Positions 9,825 to 18,899 of a stretch of DNA of 64,000 bases are shown here, in pieces (positions within the stretch are counted from its first letter, which is position 1; every line of letters begins with the position of its first letter). The stretch comes from Streptomyces sp. XM4193 (GTDB lineage Bacteria; Actinomycetota; Actinomycetes; Streptomycetales; Streptomycetaceae), in the NCBI RefSeq assembly GCF_023072595.1, contig NZ_JALLGK010000001.1, positions 248,001-312,000 of the forward strand. Reading direction: 5' to 3'. The notes below the pieces were generated by a model. The model made no database searches. It worked only from the letters and a program-made list of their open reading frames with translations, and was not told where the DNA came from. The position numbers and the translations under genes were made by a program.

Positions 9825-11534
9825 TCAGCGTGGGCGGGTGGTGCACTGCCAGAGAAGGATGTAGCCGCCGCCCGCGTTGGCGCGCGCCCGGTTCTCCGCC
9901 TCCTGCCGGGTGGCGCCCGAACCGCCCCAGTAGTGGCCCGCGTTGCGGTTGTGGGCCACCGCGCCGCAGCCGTTGCGGAAGCTGGTGAGCACCTTGCAGT
10001 TGGTGCCTCGGCAGCGGCTCAGCGCGCCCTGCCGGGCGGCGCTTTGGGAGTTGTGGTCCCAGGACCTGCCCCAGCCTCCCCGTTCGCCGACGGCGATGGC
10101 GCCCCAATAGGTCGGCGGCGGGCGCGGGGTGCGCGGAGGCGGGGCGGGAGCCTCGCGGGTCGGCCTCTCGTACGTGGGGCGCTCGGCGGGCGGGGTGTGG
10201 ACGGGAGGCGGTGTCCGGGTCGGCCTCTCGGGGGTGGGGCGCTCGGCGGGTTCGTACGGGTCGTCGGTGTCCGGCGCGGTGTCCGGCGCGGTGTCGGTGT
10301 CGGTCAGGGTCGGTGAACTGCCCGTCGGTGTCGGGCTGTTGCCGGCGCGGGCGCCCGAGGAGCCGATCCTGTCGTCCAGGATCGGCACGAGTATCAGTGC
10401 GCCGACGACGGCCGCGACGACGGCAAGCACGCCACCCGTCCGGTTCGGACGCCCAGCGCCGCCCGAACCGCCGCCGGAGCCTGACAAGTTGGGCCCGGAG
10501 CCGCCCGAACCGCCGCGCCCCGCACCGCCGTTGCCGGCCGCTCCGCCTCCACCGGTCGGCCCGGTGTTGTGGCGGGTCCGGCCCGCGCCGCCCGCGATCC
10601 AACTGTTGGTGACCGTCTCCGCCTCGGACTGGTCGGCGGCCCGTTGCAGACGCCGCCCCTCCGCCGAGTGCCAGGCGATCAGCGCCGACCAGGCGGCGGG
10701 CAGCGCCGTCGAACTGTCCGCGCCGAAGCGGCGGACGAGCTGGTCGGCCGTCGGCCGGTCGGCGGGGCGCGGCGCCGTGCAGTCGCCGATCACGGCGCGC
10801 AGCTCCGACGGGAGCGCGCCCAGATCGGTGGCGGCGCGGCGTACGTGGTTGAGCTGCTGCAACGGCTCCTGGGTGTCCGGGTACGGCAGCCTGCCGCACG
10901 CCAGGTAGTACAGCGTGATCCCGAGCGAGTAGATGTCGGACGCCGGGGTGCTCGCCTCCCCCTCGGCCTGCTCGGGAGCCGCGAACGCGACCGTGCCGAG
11001 CGTGAGTCGGGTGCTCGTGAGATCGCCGGCGTGGGAGATGCCGAAGTCGATCACCCGCGGGCCGTCGGCGGTCAGCAGCAGGTTCAGCGGTTTGACGTCG
11101 CGGTGGACGATGCCCTTGCTGTGCAGCTCCTTGAGCGCACGGGCCACGCCGGCGCCGATCCAGCGCACTGCGCGCGGATCGGTGAGCGGCCCGCGCTGTA
11201 CGACCAGCGCCTCCAGCGACGGCGCCGGTATGTACTCCATCGCCATCCAGGGCAGGGCCGCCGTCAGGTCGCAGTCGAGGATCCTGGCGGTGTACCTGCT
11301 GTTGACGCGGCGCGCGAGGCCGACCTCCCGCTCGAAGCGCCTGCGCGCCTCCGCGCTGACGCCCGCCGGTGCGAGCACGGTCTTGAGCGCGGCGACCCGG
11401 CCCGTCGCCGTGTTCCGGCCAAGATGGATCAGGCCCATGCCGCCGGTGGCGAGCTGGGCGAGCAGCCGGTACGGACCGAGCTGTCGCAGTTCGCCGCTCA
11501 GCCCGTACACGCCGGTTTCGAATGGCTCTGACAC
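9825..11534 (-). CDS. Membrane Ser/Thr protein kinase with DUF4189-like exterior domain
   Basis: 569 residues from a GTG at 11534 preceded by GGGGG. Residues 1-270 form a Hanks-type kinase: Gly-rich loop 29-35, Lys51, Glu70, VHRDVKPLN (143-151), DFG 163-165 and APE-like 186-188, all intact. A Gly-rich linker leads to one membrane helix (about 367-387), then about 80 residues rich in Pro/Thr that probably span the wall. The last 100 residues (TYWGAIAVGERGGWG, with four Cys) look like DUF4189, a small exterior domain. This topology suggests a receptor kinase in which the DUF4189 part senses or interacts outside, where other actinobacterial kinases use PASTA repeats. Confidence 0.88.
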   Translation of the reverse strand: MSEPFETGVYGLSGELRQLGPYRLLAQLATGGMGLIHLGRNTATGRVAALKTVLAPAGVSAEARRRFEREVGLARRVNSRYTARILDCDLTAALPWMAMEYIPAPSLEALVVQRGPLTDPRAVRWIGAGVARALKELHSKGIVHRDVKPLNLLLTADGPRVIDFGISHAGDLTSTRLTLGTVAFAAPEQAEGEASTPASDIYSLGITLYYLACGRLPYPDTQEPLQQLNHVRRAATDLGALPSELRAVIGDCTAPRPADRPTADQLVRRFGADSSTALPAAWSALIAWHSAEGRRLQRAADQSEAETVTNSWIAGGAGRTRHNTGPTGGGGAAGNGGAGRGGSGGSGPNLSGSGGGSGGAGRPNRTGGVLAVVAAVVGALILVPILDDRIGSSGARAGNSPTPTGSSPTLTDTDTAPDTAPDTDDPYEPAERPTPERPTRTPPPVHTPPAERPTYERPTREAPAPPPRTPRPPPTYWGAIAVGERGGWGRSWDHNSQSAARQGALSRCRGTNCKVLTSFRNGCGAVAHNRNAGHYWGGSGATRQEAENRARANAGGGYILLWQCTTRPR

Positions 11535-11683
11535 GGTGCGCCCCCGTTCCCCAGGTCACCGGCAGAGACGCCCCTTATCGGCGAACAGTTCCGTACCCGG
11601 ATTGGCGGCGGGCTCAACTGCCTTGTGTGTGAGGGGAATTGGAGATCGTCACGGAGCGGTGCGGCGGAGTCGGTTCGGGGACG

Positions 11684-12649
11684 TCAGGATGCCGGAACGT
11701 CGGTGTCCGCGGGCTGGGCCCCACGCTGTCGCCAGCCCAGCGGGCTGACGCCGTAGTGGCGTTTGAACGCGGTGCTGAACGTGAACGGACTGGCGTAGCC
11801 CACCTCCGACGCCACCCGGAACACCGGCAGGTCCTCCTGCCGCAGCAGGTCTGCGGCGAGCGCCAGCCGCCAGGAGGTCAGGTACGCCATCGGCGGCTCC
11901 CCGACGGCGGTCACGAAACGCCGCGAGAAACCCGCCCGGGACAGGCCGACCCGCTGCGCCAACGAGGCGACCGTCCACGGGTGTTCGGCGCGTTCGTGCA
12001 TCAGGTCCAGCGCGGAACCGATCGCCCGGTCCGCACCCGCGTGCAGCCAACCCGGCGCGGCGGAGGCGGCGGAATGCGCCCAGTGGCGGATCGCGGAGAC
12101 CGTCAGACCGTCCAACAGCCTGTCCAGCAGGGCGGCTTGGCCGATCCCCTCTCCCTGGATCTCCTCGGCGAGGACGTCGATCAGCCTCGTACGGTGCTCG
12201 TCCGCGCGCACCAGGACCGACGGCGGCAGCGCCCGGATGAGGCGGGCGGCCACCTCGCTGACGCGCGGGTAGCTGCCGACCAGCATCACGTCCCGGCCCT
12301 GCGCCGCGTTCCCCCAGCTCCGCACGCCCTGCCTCATCGGCAGCTCCAGGCTCCCGCCCAGCGGGGTCTCGCAGCGGCCACCGGGGTGGATCACCGCCTG
12401 CGGCGCACGGTCGGGGGAGTCGGCGAACAGGTACGGATCGGGGCGGGCGATGAGCAGCAGATCGCCGGCGCCCAGGTGCACCGGATCGCCGACGTCCGGT
12501 GCGTAGCAGGCCCGTCCGCCGGTGACGGCCACCACCGCCAGTGGCGCCTCGTCCTGCACCCGTACCGACCACGGCGGCGACATCGTCACCCGGAGGAGGA
12601 ACGCACCGCTGGCGCGCGGGGCGTCCAGCAGTGCGGTGAGCGGGTCCAT
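11684..12649 (-). CDS. AraC-family regulator with cupin-type sensor
   Basis: 321 residues. An N-terminal cupin-like domain (1-190) is followed by the AraC/XylS double helix-turn-helix: WTVASLAQRVGLSRAGFSRRF, then VFRVASEVGYASPFTFSTAFKRHYGVSP. This matches the subgroup with a cupin_6 sensor that often sits opposite small oxidoreductase or membrane genes. It is divergent from the DUF1772 gene, the likely target. Start ATG 12649, with GGAG close upstream. Ligand unknown. Confidence 0.85.
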   Translation of the reverse strand: MDPLTALLDAPRASGAFLLRVTMSPPWSVRVQDEAPLAVVAVTGGRACYAPDVGDPVHLGAGDLLLIARPDPYLFADSPDRAPQAVIHPGGRCETPLGGSLELPMRQGVRSWGNAAQGRDVMLVGSYPRVSEVAARLIRALPPSVLVRADEHRTRLIDVLAEEIQGEGIGQAALLDRLLDGLTVSAIRHWAHSAASAAPGWLHAGADRAIGSALDLMHERAEHPWTVASLAQRVGLSRAGFSRRFVTAVGEPPMAYLTSWRLALAADLLRQEDLPVFRVASEVGYASPFTFSTAFKRHYGVSPLGWRQRGAQPADTDVPAS

Positions 12650-12687
12650 GGCTCCACGGTAGACCGCGGCCGGGCTGAGCACCGGGG

Positions 12688-12756
12688 TTGTCCACAGCCT
12701 CCACAGCCTCCTCGGAATCTGTGTGCGGTCGCTGCTGTGCCGCACAGTTGTCCACA
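12688..12756 (+). promoter_or_regulatory. Two perfect DnaA boxes in the araC/DUF1772 promoter region
   Basis: TTGTCCACA occurs at 12688-12696 and again at 12748-12756, same orientation, 60 bp apart. This nonamer is the preferred Streptomyces DnaA box. Related CTCCACAGC sequence lies just after the first. They lie in the intergenic promoter region, so DnaA could bind here as a regulator or titration site. Confidence 0.7.
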
Positions 12757-12834
12757 GTGGTGGATGGACGCATTCACATGGACGCGAGCTCCGAGAGCAT
12801 GGAACGTCTCGTCGAATCGGGCTTTTCTGGACAC

Positions 12835-13473
12835 ATGAATGCGCTACCGCAAGACACCGAAAGCACCGCCCGTCCCACAGCGGGCAACAGCACCCTCCGA
12901 CTCCTGGTCCTGCTCGCCGCCACCGTGACCACCGGACTGACCGCCGGCGTCTTCTTCGACTGGTCGAACGCCGTCATGCCGGGCCTGGGCGACCTCGACG
13001 ACCGCGCCTTCGTCACCGCCTTCCGGGCACTCGACAGGGCGATCGTCGGACCGCTGTTCATCGGCGTCGGCTTCACCGGAGCACTGCTCCTCACCGCCGT
13101 CTCCGCCGTGCTCCACCGGCGCCCGAAGCCGCGTCCCGGGGCCGGGCCGGCGGCGGGTGCGCGGGAGCCGGCGCGCACCGCACTGCGCTGGATCGTCGCC
13201 GCGCTGGTGTTCCTCGCACTGGCCTGGGTGATCACCGTCGCCGTCCACGAACCGCTCAACCAGGAGCTGAGATCCTTCGGCGAACTCACCACCGAAGCCG
13301 ACTGGGCGGAGGCCCGCGCGGCTCTCGACGAGAAGCTCTGGACGGTCTGGAACACCGTACGAGCCGTCGTCACCACGCTCGCCTTCGTTTGCCTCGCCCG
13401 GGCCCTGGCCCTCCCCCACGGTCCCGGCCCCGCACCGGACCCGGAACGAAGCCGTCCTCGACGAGGAGACTGA
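12835..13473 (+). CDS. DUF1772 (anthrone-oxygenase-like) membrane protein
   Basis: 212 residues with four predicted membrane helices (about 20-40, 78-100, 118-140, 180-200). The motif GVFFDWSNAVMPGL after the first helix and the later conserved Asn-containing helix fit DUF1772, a family that includes anthrone-oxygenase-like proteins. The chemical role here is not known. Start is uncertain: ATG 12835 places the first helix normally, and in-frame ATGs at 12778 and 12799 would add 19 or 12 residues. It is divergent from the AraC regulator. Confidence 0.75.
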   Translation: MNALPQDTESTARPTAGNSTLRLLVLLAATVTTGLTAGVFFDWSNAVMPGLGDLDDRAFVTAFRALDRAIVGPLFIGVGFTGALLLTAVSAVLHRRPKPRPGAGPAAGAREPARTALRWIVAALVFLALAWVITVAVHEPLNQELRSFGELTTEADWAEARAALDEKLWTVWNTVRAVVTTLAFVCLARALALPHGPGPAPDPERSRPRRGD

Positions 13474-13785
13474 CCGACCGTGCCCCGGCCCGCACAGGGG
13501 ACGCGGCGGGCCCCGGCGCTGCGACACCCACCTGCGATACCGACCTGCGAGTCCGGCCCACCGGGTCGGCGCCCGCGGGTCGCCATCCGTGCGGCGCCCC
13601 GCCGGCTGGTCGGCCGTCCAACTCCTGCGCCACGACGTCCGGTTCACGCCGACGACGGCCGGGACACCGGCGCTCCGGCCGCGAGCCGCCGCTTCTGCTC
13701 CGCTCCCCCGAACCGCCCCGACGCACGTACAGCCGACGCGCCCGCGCCCGCACGCGCCGACCCGGCCCGTACGCCGCGACGGTCC

Positions 13786-13853
13786 GTACGCGCCGACCGC
13801 GACGAACCCACCCGGTACGCGCCGACCGCGCCGAACCCACCCGGTACGCGCCG
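13786..13853. repeat. 29-bp tandem repeat in noncoding gap
   Basis: Two copies of a 29-bp unit (13786-13814 and 13815-13843, one mismatch) and a 10-bp partial third copy, all starting GTACGCGCCG. They lie in the 635-bp gap 13474-14108. Open frames in this gap are Pro/Arg-rich and unlike proteins, so I call no gene there. Near 13983-14003 the minus strand has a tRNA T-arm-like hairpin, but no complete tRNA can be folded. Confidence 0.7.
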
Positions 13854-14108
13854 TGCGCGCGGGCGAGGCGCTGGTGGGATGCGGAGAGCCCCGAACCCGC
13901 CCTCGCCGCCTCGGATCTGCACGTGGTGATGTGCTGTGCGGTGTGCACTGTCACCTGTGCGCGGTGCTGAGCTGCGCCGTATGAAGGGGAGTCGAACCCC
14001 CGCGTTGCTCTTCACGCGCCAGGAGTGGGCCGGAAAGACCGCCGGCCCTCGGCGTGTGCACGCCTCCGAAGCGGCTACCTGCTCCGCATCGCGATGTGTC
14101 GGACCTGC

Positions 14109-14579
14109 TCAGTCCAGCAGGTCGGCCTCCCAGTTCACCCGCTGGATCCGCACGTCGACCTCGCGGAGCTCCCGGGCGAGCGCGTCCGCCCGACCACGCA
14201 GTTCGGCGACCGGGAGGGCGGGGAGCGTCAGCAGCTCGGAACGGAGCTGCCGGCCGTACCCCCGGTCCTTCGTGCCCGCCGCCGCGTCGGCCGCGGCGGT
14301 GATCACCGAGTGGCGCAGCCGCAGTGTGTCGCGGCGCGCGAGCGCGTCGGTGAGGGTGCCGTCCGCACCCATGTCCACGGTGGCGTTGGTGCGGTTGATC
14401 CGCCGGATCAACGCCTCCAGGGTGTCCAGCACTTCGTCGGTCTCCGCCAGCAGCGCGCCCGCGTCCTCGGCGGGTGTCTCGCCCTCCTGGTACCGCGCGC
14501 TGCCGACGACGCGGGCGCGCAGCTGCTCCACCCGGCGCGTCGCCGCCGCCCGCTCCGCCAGTGCCTCCGCAAGCTTCAT
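14109..14579 (-). CDS. DIP1984-family protein
   Basis: 156-residue, highly helical, charged protein. MKLAEALAERAAA at the start and the pattern LIRRINRTN ... ALARRDTLRLRHSVI match the DIP1984 family (small actinobacterial and firmicute proteins of unknown function). It is predicted to be a cytoplasmic coiled-coil protein. The start ATG 14579 has GAGAGGA upstream. It stands alone, with long noncoding gaps on both sides. Confidence 0.8.
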   Translation of the reverse strand: MKLAEALAERAAATRRVEQLRARVVGSARYQEGETPAEDAGALLAETDEVLDTLEALIRRINRTNATVDMGADGTLTDALARRDTLRLRHSVITAAADAAAGTKDRGYGRQLRSELLTLPALPVAELRGRADALARELREVDVRIQRVNWEADLLD

Positions 14580-14937
14580 CGCGGTCCTCTCCCCCCGTCG
14601 TACCGATCACCCGAGTATGGAGCGTCAACCGGCCCTGGAGCACCGGGTTTTCGCCCCGCTGCACCCGCCGCACCCGCCGCACCCGAGCGACCCGCGGGGG
14701 CGCCCGCCTCCGCCGCGCCCCGGACCCCCGCCCGTGCCCGACCCCGTGCACAGCCTGGCGGAAGCGGTGGCAGAGCGCCGCGCAGCTCACTCCATGCCGG
14801 CGACGGCTGCGTCGGATCGTTGCCCTCCCTCGCGGACCGTCCAGCAGGCTGCACCGCGTCTCCGCACGCCCGGTCCGGGTGCACCGCCGGGCACGGTGTC
14901 GCGTGCATCGCCCGGCTCAAGTCGCCGTCCGCCCGAG
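14580..14937. other. Noncoding gap
   Basis: About 360 bp between two same-strand genes. It holds the promoter region of the DIP1984-type gene (a TTGACG on the minus strand near 14620) but no convincing gene, repeat or RNA. Confidence 0.45.
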
Positions 14938-15534
14938 TCATCGCGCGGGCACGGTGGCGGCGGGGCCCCGAACCTCCACGACGACTGCGGTGCCGGCCAC
15001 GGTTCGGTCCTCGTGCATGTTGATCTGCCGGCCGGGCCGAACGTCCGTCCAGTGGGCGGGAGTCAGAGGCAGCAGGCGAACCGTGGCCCGTCCGCCGGGC
15101 TCCAGCACGGGCAGCTGCTCGACCCAGAGCCGGGCGATGCCGACCGCACGGCCGCCGGTGGGCGAGGGGTGCCCGATGTCCCACATGGGCCGCAGAACAC
15201 CGGCACCGGGGATCGGCGTCCTGCGTCGCGCCTCGGCGGCAGAGCAGAGCGTCAGGTCCGCACGGATCACCCCGTTGCCGATCTCGGAGCACCGCCACCG
15301 GCACCACCTCGCGCTCCGCTCCAGCCGCAGTTCCTCAGCGGCTTCGGCGAGCTGCTGCCAGAACGCCACGGGCAGCGAGCGAGCGCCCCCGAGCTCCTCC
15401 AGCAGGCCCAGAGCGATCTCCCACTCGTCGTGGACGAGGTGGTCCCAGATGTCTCCCACTGTGAGGTCGTTCTCGGTGGCGGCCCCTTCCGGAACCAGCA
15501 GCGAGGCTGCCTCGAGCAACGCGGGTACGTCCAT
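14938..15534 (-). CDS. Unrecognised protein with EF-Tu-like beta-barrel C-terminus
   Basis: 198 residues. The N-terminal 100 residues are helical (WDHLVHDEWEIALGLLEELG, FWQQLAEAAEELRL). The C-terminal 90 (ARLWVEQLPVLEPGGRATVRLLPLTP ... RPGRQINMHEDRTVAGTA) resembles the translation-factor beta barrel, EF-Tu domain 3: a capped barrel strand, P-G turn and a final VGTA-like strand. No GTPase domain is present. Such stand-alone barrels are seen in uncharacterised streptomycete proteins. The start ATG 15534 has only a weak ribosome site. Function unknown. Confidence 0.65.
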   Translation of the reverse strand: MDVPALLEAASLLVPEGAATENDLTVGDIWDHLVHDEWEIALGLLEELGGARSLPVAFWQQLAEAAEELRLERSARWCRWRCSEIGNGVIRADLTLCSAAEARRRTPIPGAGVLRPMWDIGHPSPTGGRAVGIARLWVEQLPVLEPGGRATVRLLPLTPAHWTDVRPGRQINMHEDRTVAGTAVVVEVRGPAATVPAR

Positions 15535-15560
15535 GCGCTCATTGTCGACCGCATGAACGC

Positions 15561-15590
15561 GCCCCCGGTCCGAACCGTCGGACCGGGGGC
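15561..15590 (-). terminator. Orphan terminator-like hairpin in a 5' leader
   Basis: Perfect 13-bp stem GCCCCCGGTCCGA / TCGGACCGGGGGC with a 4-base loop. It sits 27 bp upstream of the start of the EF-Tu-barrel-like gene, with no gene ending into it from either side. It could attenuate that gene or be the relic of a lost neighbour. Confidence 0.6.
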
Positions 15591-16096
15591 TCGGCCTCGT
15601 GCTCCGCACGGTGGCCGCCGACGGGCACCGGCAGGCCCCGGACACAGGCACGCCCCGGGCGGCCGGCTCGTGGGGACGGGACCGGTCGTCTCCGCAGGAA
15701 CGGCCGTGCCCCGGGGCCGGGTTGAGGCTCACCGACGCGTACGGCACGCCCGCCCGCGGGTTCTTCCGGCTTCTTTCCCAGGAAATCGCGCTGACCTGTG
15801 GCTCCCCGACTGCGTCACCGCTTCCGTTCACCGGCCCGTTGATCTGCGCGACGAGGGCGAAACGTGCTGAGACCGAGGCCGCTCGCCGCCGCGCCGAGGC
15901 TGGGAGCGGCGGATGCAGCCGCGAGGCGGCTCAAGCGTTCACGGGCACCTGTCGTGCCGAGCAGGGGAGCCCGCCGACGGCGGCGCCTCGGCCCCCGGGA
16001 GCCGGCAGCGGGCCGTGGCGTTCGTTCACGCTGCGCACAATTCGCCCGCAGCGCAAGGCGACCTGCTCCTCCACGGCCGCCCGTTAGCGTCACGCC
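15591..16096. other. Noncoding gap
   Basis: About 500 bp with no convincing gene on either strand. A TAGCGT at 16085-16090, placed 6 bp before the first codon of the MBL gene, is a plausible -10 element. Confidence 0.45.
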
Positions 16097-16816
16097 ATTG
16101 ACCTCATCCGGATCACCCGGGCCGTCTGGCAGTTGCCCTTCGCCGTCGGGCACGTTCACGTCGTACGTCTGCCGGACGGCTACGCCCTGATCGATACCGG
16201 TGTGCCGGGGTCCGCCCCGGCGATCCTGGAGGCCCTCGATCAGCTCGGCGGCAGTCCTCAGGACGTGCGGCAGATCGTTCTGACCCATTCCCACGTCGAC
16301 CACATGGGCTCGGCCGCGGATCTCGTCGCTGCCACCGGCGCCCGAGTCCTGGCCGGTGTGCTGGACACCCCGTTCATCTGCGGCACCGCCCCCGAACCCG
16401 AGCCGGTGCTCACTGCCTCGGAACGCGCCCTTCATGAGCAGATCACGGCTGGATTCGCCGAGGCGGGTGTGCCTCCTGTGAAGCATGTGCCGGTGGACGT
16501 CGAGCTGCGCGACGGCGACACTCTCGACGGCTGGGCCGAGACGGTCCGCGTCCTGCATGTTCCGGGCCACACTCCGGGAGGCATCGCGCTCCATCTCGCT
16601 TCCAGCGGCGTGCTGTTCCCGGGGGACATCGTCGCGACGGCGGATGGCCGCGCGATCCTCGGTCCGTTCAACGTGGACAGAGAAGAGGCCGTCGCTTCCT
16701 TCCGACGGTTGGCCGCACTGGAAGTGGAGACGGTGTGCGTGCCCCACGGCGAGCCGTTGACGGAGGACGCGGGCGCGGTGCTCCGGGCGGCCGAACCGGA
16801 GGGTGACTGGGTGTGA
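16097..16816 (+). CDS. MBL-fold metallo-hydrolase
   Basis: About 239 residues. The zinc motif HSHVDH (64-69) is intact, with later ligands in GHTPGG, GDIVA and a C-terminal PHGEP. It resembles the broad glyoxalase II/lactonase-like MBL group; the substrate is unknown. The start is odd: homologous sequence begins at ATT GAC CTC ATC, with a TAG stop four codons before and no ATG or GTG between. Options are an ATT start at 16097 on a leaderless mRNA or a TTG at 16133 that would trim the first strand. It may be an intact gene or an early start-codon loss. Confidence 0.8.
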   Translation: MDLIRITRAVWQLPFAVGHVHVVRLPDGYALIDTGVPGSAPAILEALDQLGGSPQDVRQIVLTHSHVDHMGSAADLVAATGARVLAGVLDTPFICGTAPEPEPVLTASERALHEQITAGFAEAGVPPVKHVPVDVELRDGDTLDGWAETVRVLHVPGHTPGGIALHLASSGVLFPGDIVATADGRAILGPFNVDREEAVASFRRLAALEVETVCVPHGEPLTEDAGAVLRAAEPEGDWV

Positions 16817-17138
16817 AGCGAGGATCGCCGTACTGATCCCGGATCAACCCTCTTCGATCCGGGCACCGTTCACGCGCGTCGTCGCCGACCGCCAGGTACC
16901 CGAGCAGTGCTGCCGGCCCCTGTACCGGCGGAACGTCCGCCACGGCCGAGCGACTGCAGAAGCTCGGCGGTCGCCGCAACCGTTCTCGGTCCTCCACCGG
17001 CGGAGACACCTCCGACGGACACTCACCGGCGCGGCGACACTGTCCATCGCGCACCTCCGGCCCACGGGCGATTGCCCGTGCGGCCAAGGGTGTCGGCGGA
17101 ACTTCAACGCACGGTACGGGCCGGAGCCCACCGGCTGC
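16817..17138. other. Noncoding gap
   Basis: About 320 bp between the convergent MBL and dnaB genes. I see no gene or strong hairpin in it. Confidence 0.4.
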
Positions 17139-18650
17139 CTACAGGCCGCTCTCCATGTTGACGAAGCGGGAGTAGTGGCCCTGGAAGGCGACGGTGATGG
17201 TGGCCGTCGGGCCGTTCCTGTGCTTGGCGACGATCAGGTCGGCCTCGCCCGCGCGCGGGGACTCCTTCTCGTACGCGTCCTCGCGGTGCAGCAGGATGAC
17301 CATGTCGGCGTCCTGCTCGATGGATCCCGACTCACGGAGGTCGGACACCATCGGCTTCTTGTCGGTGCGCTGCTCGGGGCCACGGTTGAGCTGGCTGAGC
17401 GCGATCACGGGGACCTCCAGCTCCTTGGCGAGCAGCTTGAGGTTCCGGGACATGTCCGAGACCTCCTGCTGGCGCGACTCGGGACGCCGGGCGCCGCCGG
17501 ACTGCATCAGCTGGAGGTAGTCGATGACGACCAGCCGCAGGTCGTGACGCTGCTTGAGGCGGCGGCACTTGGCGCGGATCTCCATCATCGACAGGTTCGG
17601 GGAGTCGTCGATGTACAGCGGTGCGTCGGTGACCTGCGGCATCTGGCGCGCGACGCGGTTCCAGTCCTCGTCGGTCATGCTGCCGGAGCGCATGTGGTGC
17701 AGCGCCACCCGGGCCTCGGCGGACAGCAGGCGCATCGCGATCTCGTTGCGGCCCATCTCCAGCGAGAAGATCACGCTGGGCAGGTTGCTCTTGATCGAGC
17801 ACGCCCGGGCGAAGTCCAGCGCCAGCGTCGACTTGCCCATTGCGGGACGGGCGGCGATGACGATCATCTGGCCGGGGTGGAGGCCGTTGGTGAGCGAGTC
17901 CAGGTCGGCGAACCCGGTGGGGACGCCGGACATCTGGCCGCTGCGGGAGCCGATCGCCTCGATCTCGTCGAGTGCGCCCTCCATGATGTCGACGAGCGGG
18001 TGGTAGTCCTCGGAGGTGCGCTGCTCGGTGACCTGGTAGATCTCGGACTGGGCGGAGTTGACGATGTCGTCCACGTCGCCGTCGGCCGCGTATCCCATCT
18101 GGGTGATGCGGGTGCCGGCCTCCACCAGGCGGCGGAGCACCGCTCGTTCGTGGACGATCTCGGCGTAGTACTCGGCGTTGGCCGCGGTGGGGACGGCCTG
18201 GACCAGCGACATCAGATAGCCGTTGCCGCCGACCTTCGCCAACTCGCCGCGTTTGGTGAGCTCGTCGGCGACGGTGATGGGGTCGGCCGGCTCGCCCTTG
18301 GCGTACAGGTCGAGGATGGCCTGGTAGACGGTCTCGTGCGCGGGCTTGTAGAAGTCGGCGCCCTTGAGGACCTCGACGACGTCGGCGATGGCGTCCTTGG
18401 AGAGCAACATGCCGCCCAGCACGGACTGTTCGGCCGCGGGGTCCTGCGGCGGGACGCGCTCGAAGGCGCTGCCCGGGTAGCCGGCGGAGTCTGCGCCGGA
18501 GGGGTCGGGGTGGCCGCCGTAGCCGTTCTCGCCGTAGGAGTCCTGGCCCTCGCGGTGGTCGGCACGGCGCTGGCGGGCGGGCATGCGTTCGCCGGAGTGG
18601 CCGCCGGGGCCGGCCGCCCAGGGGCTCTCGAGACGCTCGGGCTGGGTCAC
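17139..18650 (-). CDS. dnaB: Replicative DNA helicase DnaB
   Basis: About 503 residues; hexameric 5'-3' helicase that unwinds DNA at the replication fork and interacts with DnaG primase. It has an N-terminal disordered extension of about 65 residues, the helical N domain (PPQDPAAEQSVLGGML), linker, and the RecA-like C domain with Walker A ARPAMGKST (267-275), Walker B VVIDYLQLM and the SQLNRG/QDADMVILLHR segments. There is no intein. I chose GTG 18650 because AGGAGG lies eight bases upstream; the frame itself reaches 18668. In many streptomycetes it lies beside the MATE and ribosomal genes, as here. Confidence 0.97.
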   Translation of the reverse strand: MTQPERLESPWAAGPGGHSGERMPARQRRADHREGQDSYGENGYGGHPDPSGADSAGYPGSAFERVPPQDPAAEQSVLGGMLLSKDAIADVVEVLKGADFYKPAHETVYQAILDLYAKGEPADPITVADELTKRGELAKVGGNGYLMSLVQAVPTAANAEYYAEIVHERAVLRRLVEAGTRITQMGYAADGDVDDIVNSAQSEIYQVTEQRTSEDYHPLVDIMEGALDEIEAIGSRSGQMSGVPTGFADLDSLTNGLHPGQMIVIAARPAMGKSTLALDFARACSIKSNLPSVIFSLEMGRNEIAMRLLSAEARVALHHMRSGSMTDEDWNRVARQMPQVTDAPLYIDDSPNLSMMEIRAKCRRLKQRHDLRLVVIDYLQLMQSGGARRPESRQQEVSDMSRNLKLLAKELEVPVIALSQLNRGPEQRTDKKPMVSDLRESGSIEQDADMVILLHREDAYEKESPRAGEADLIVAKHRNGPTATITVAFQGHYSRFVNMESGL

Positions 18651-18899
18651 CCCGCGCCACCTCCTCACCGGCCGACGGGCCGCACCTGGCGGTGGGCGGT
18701 GCTCGTGCGGCGCTTGTCGACTGCTGCCGTGCGGTGGTGCCGTACGGCTGGTTCGTCACGGCACATTCCTACGGCACCGTACTGACAGATCGCGTCCTGC
18801 CGACGATGTGACCGCGCGCCGAACGGGCGGCGAAGGCGAGTCGCACACGGGGCAGGTGCCGGACAACGGTAAGGCGCGCGGGGTCAGTTACCAATTCAG

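Noticed and set aside
13480..13929. 149-codon frame after DUF1772
   Set aside because: Pro/Arg-rich with 29-bp repeats, no ribosome site and no family resemblance.
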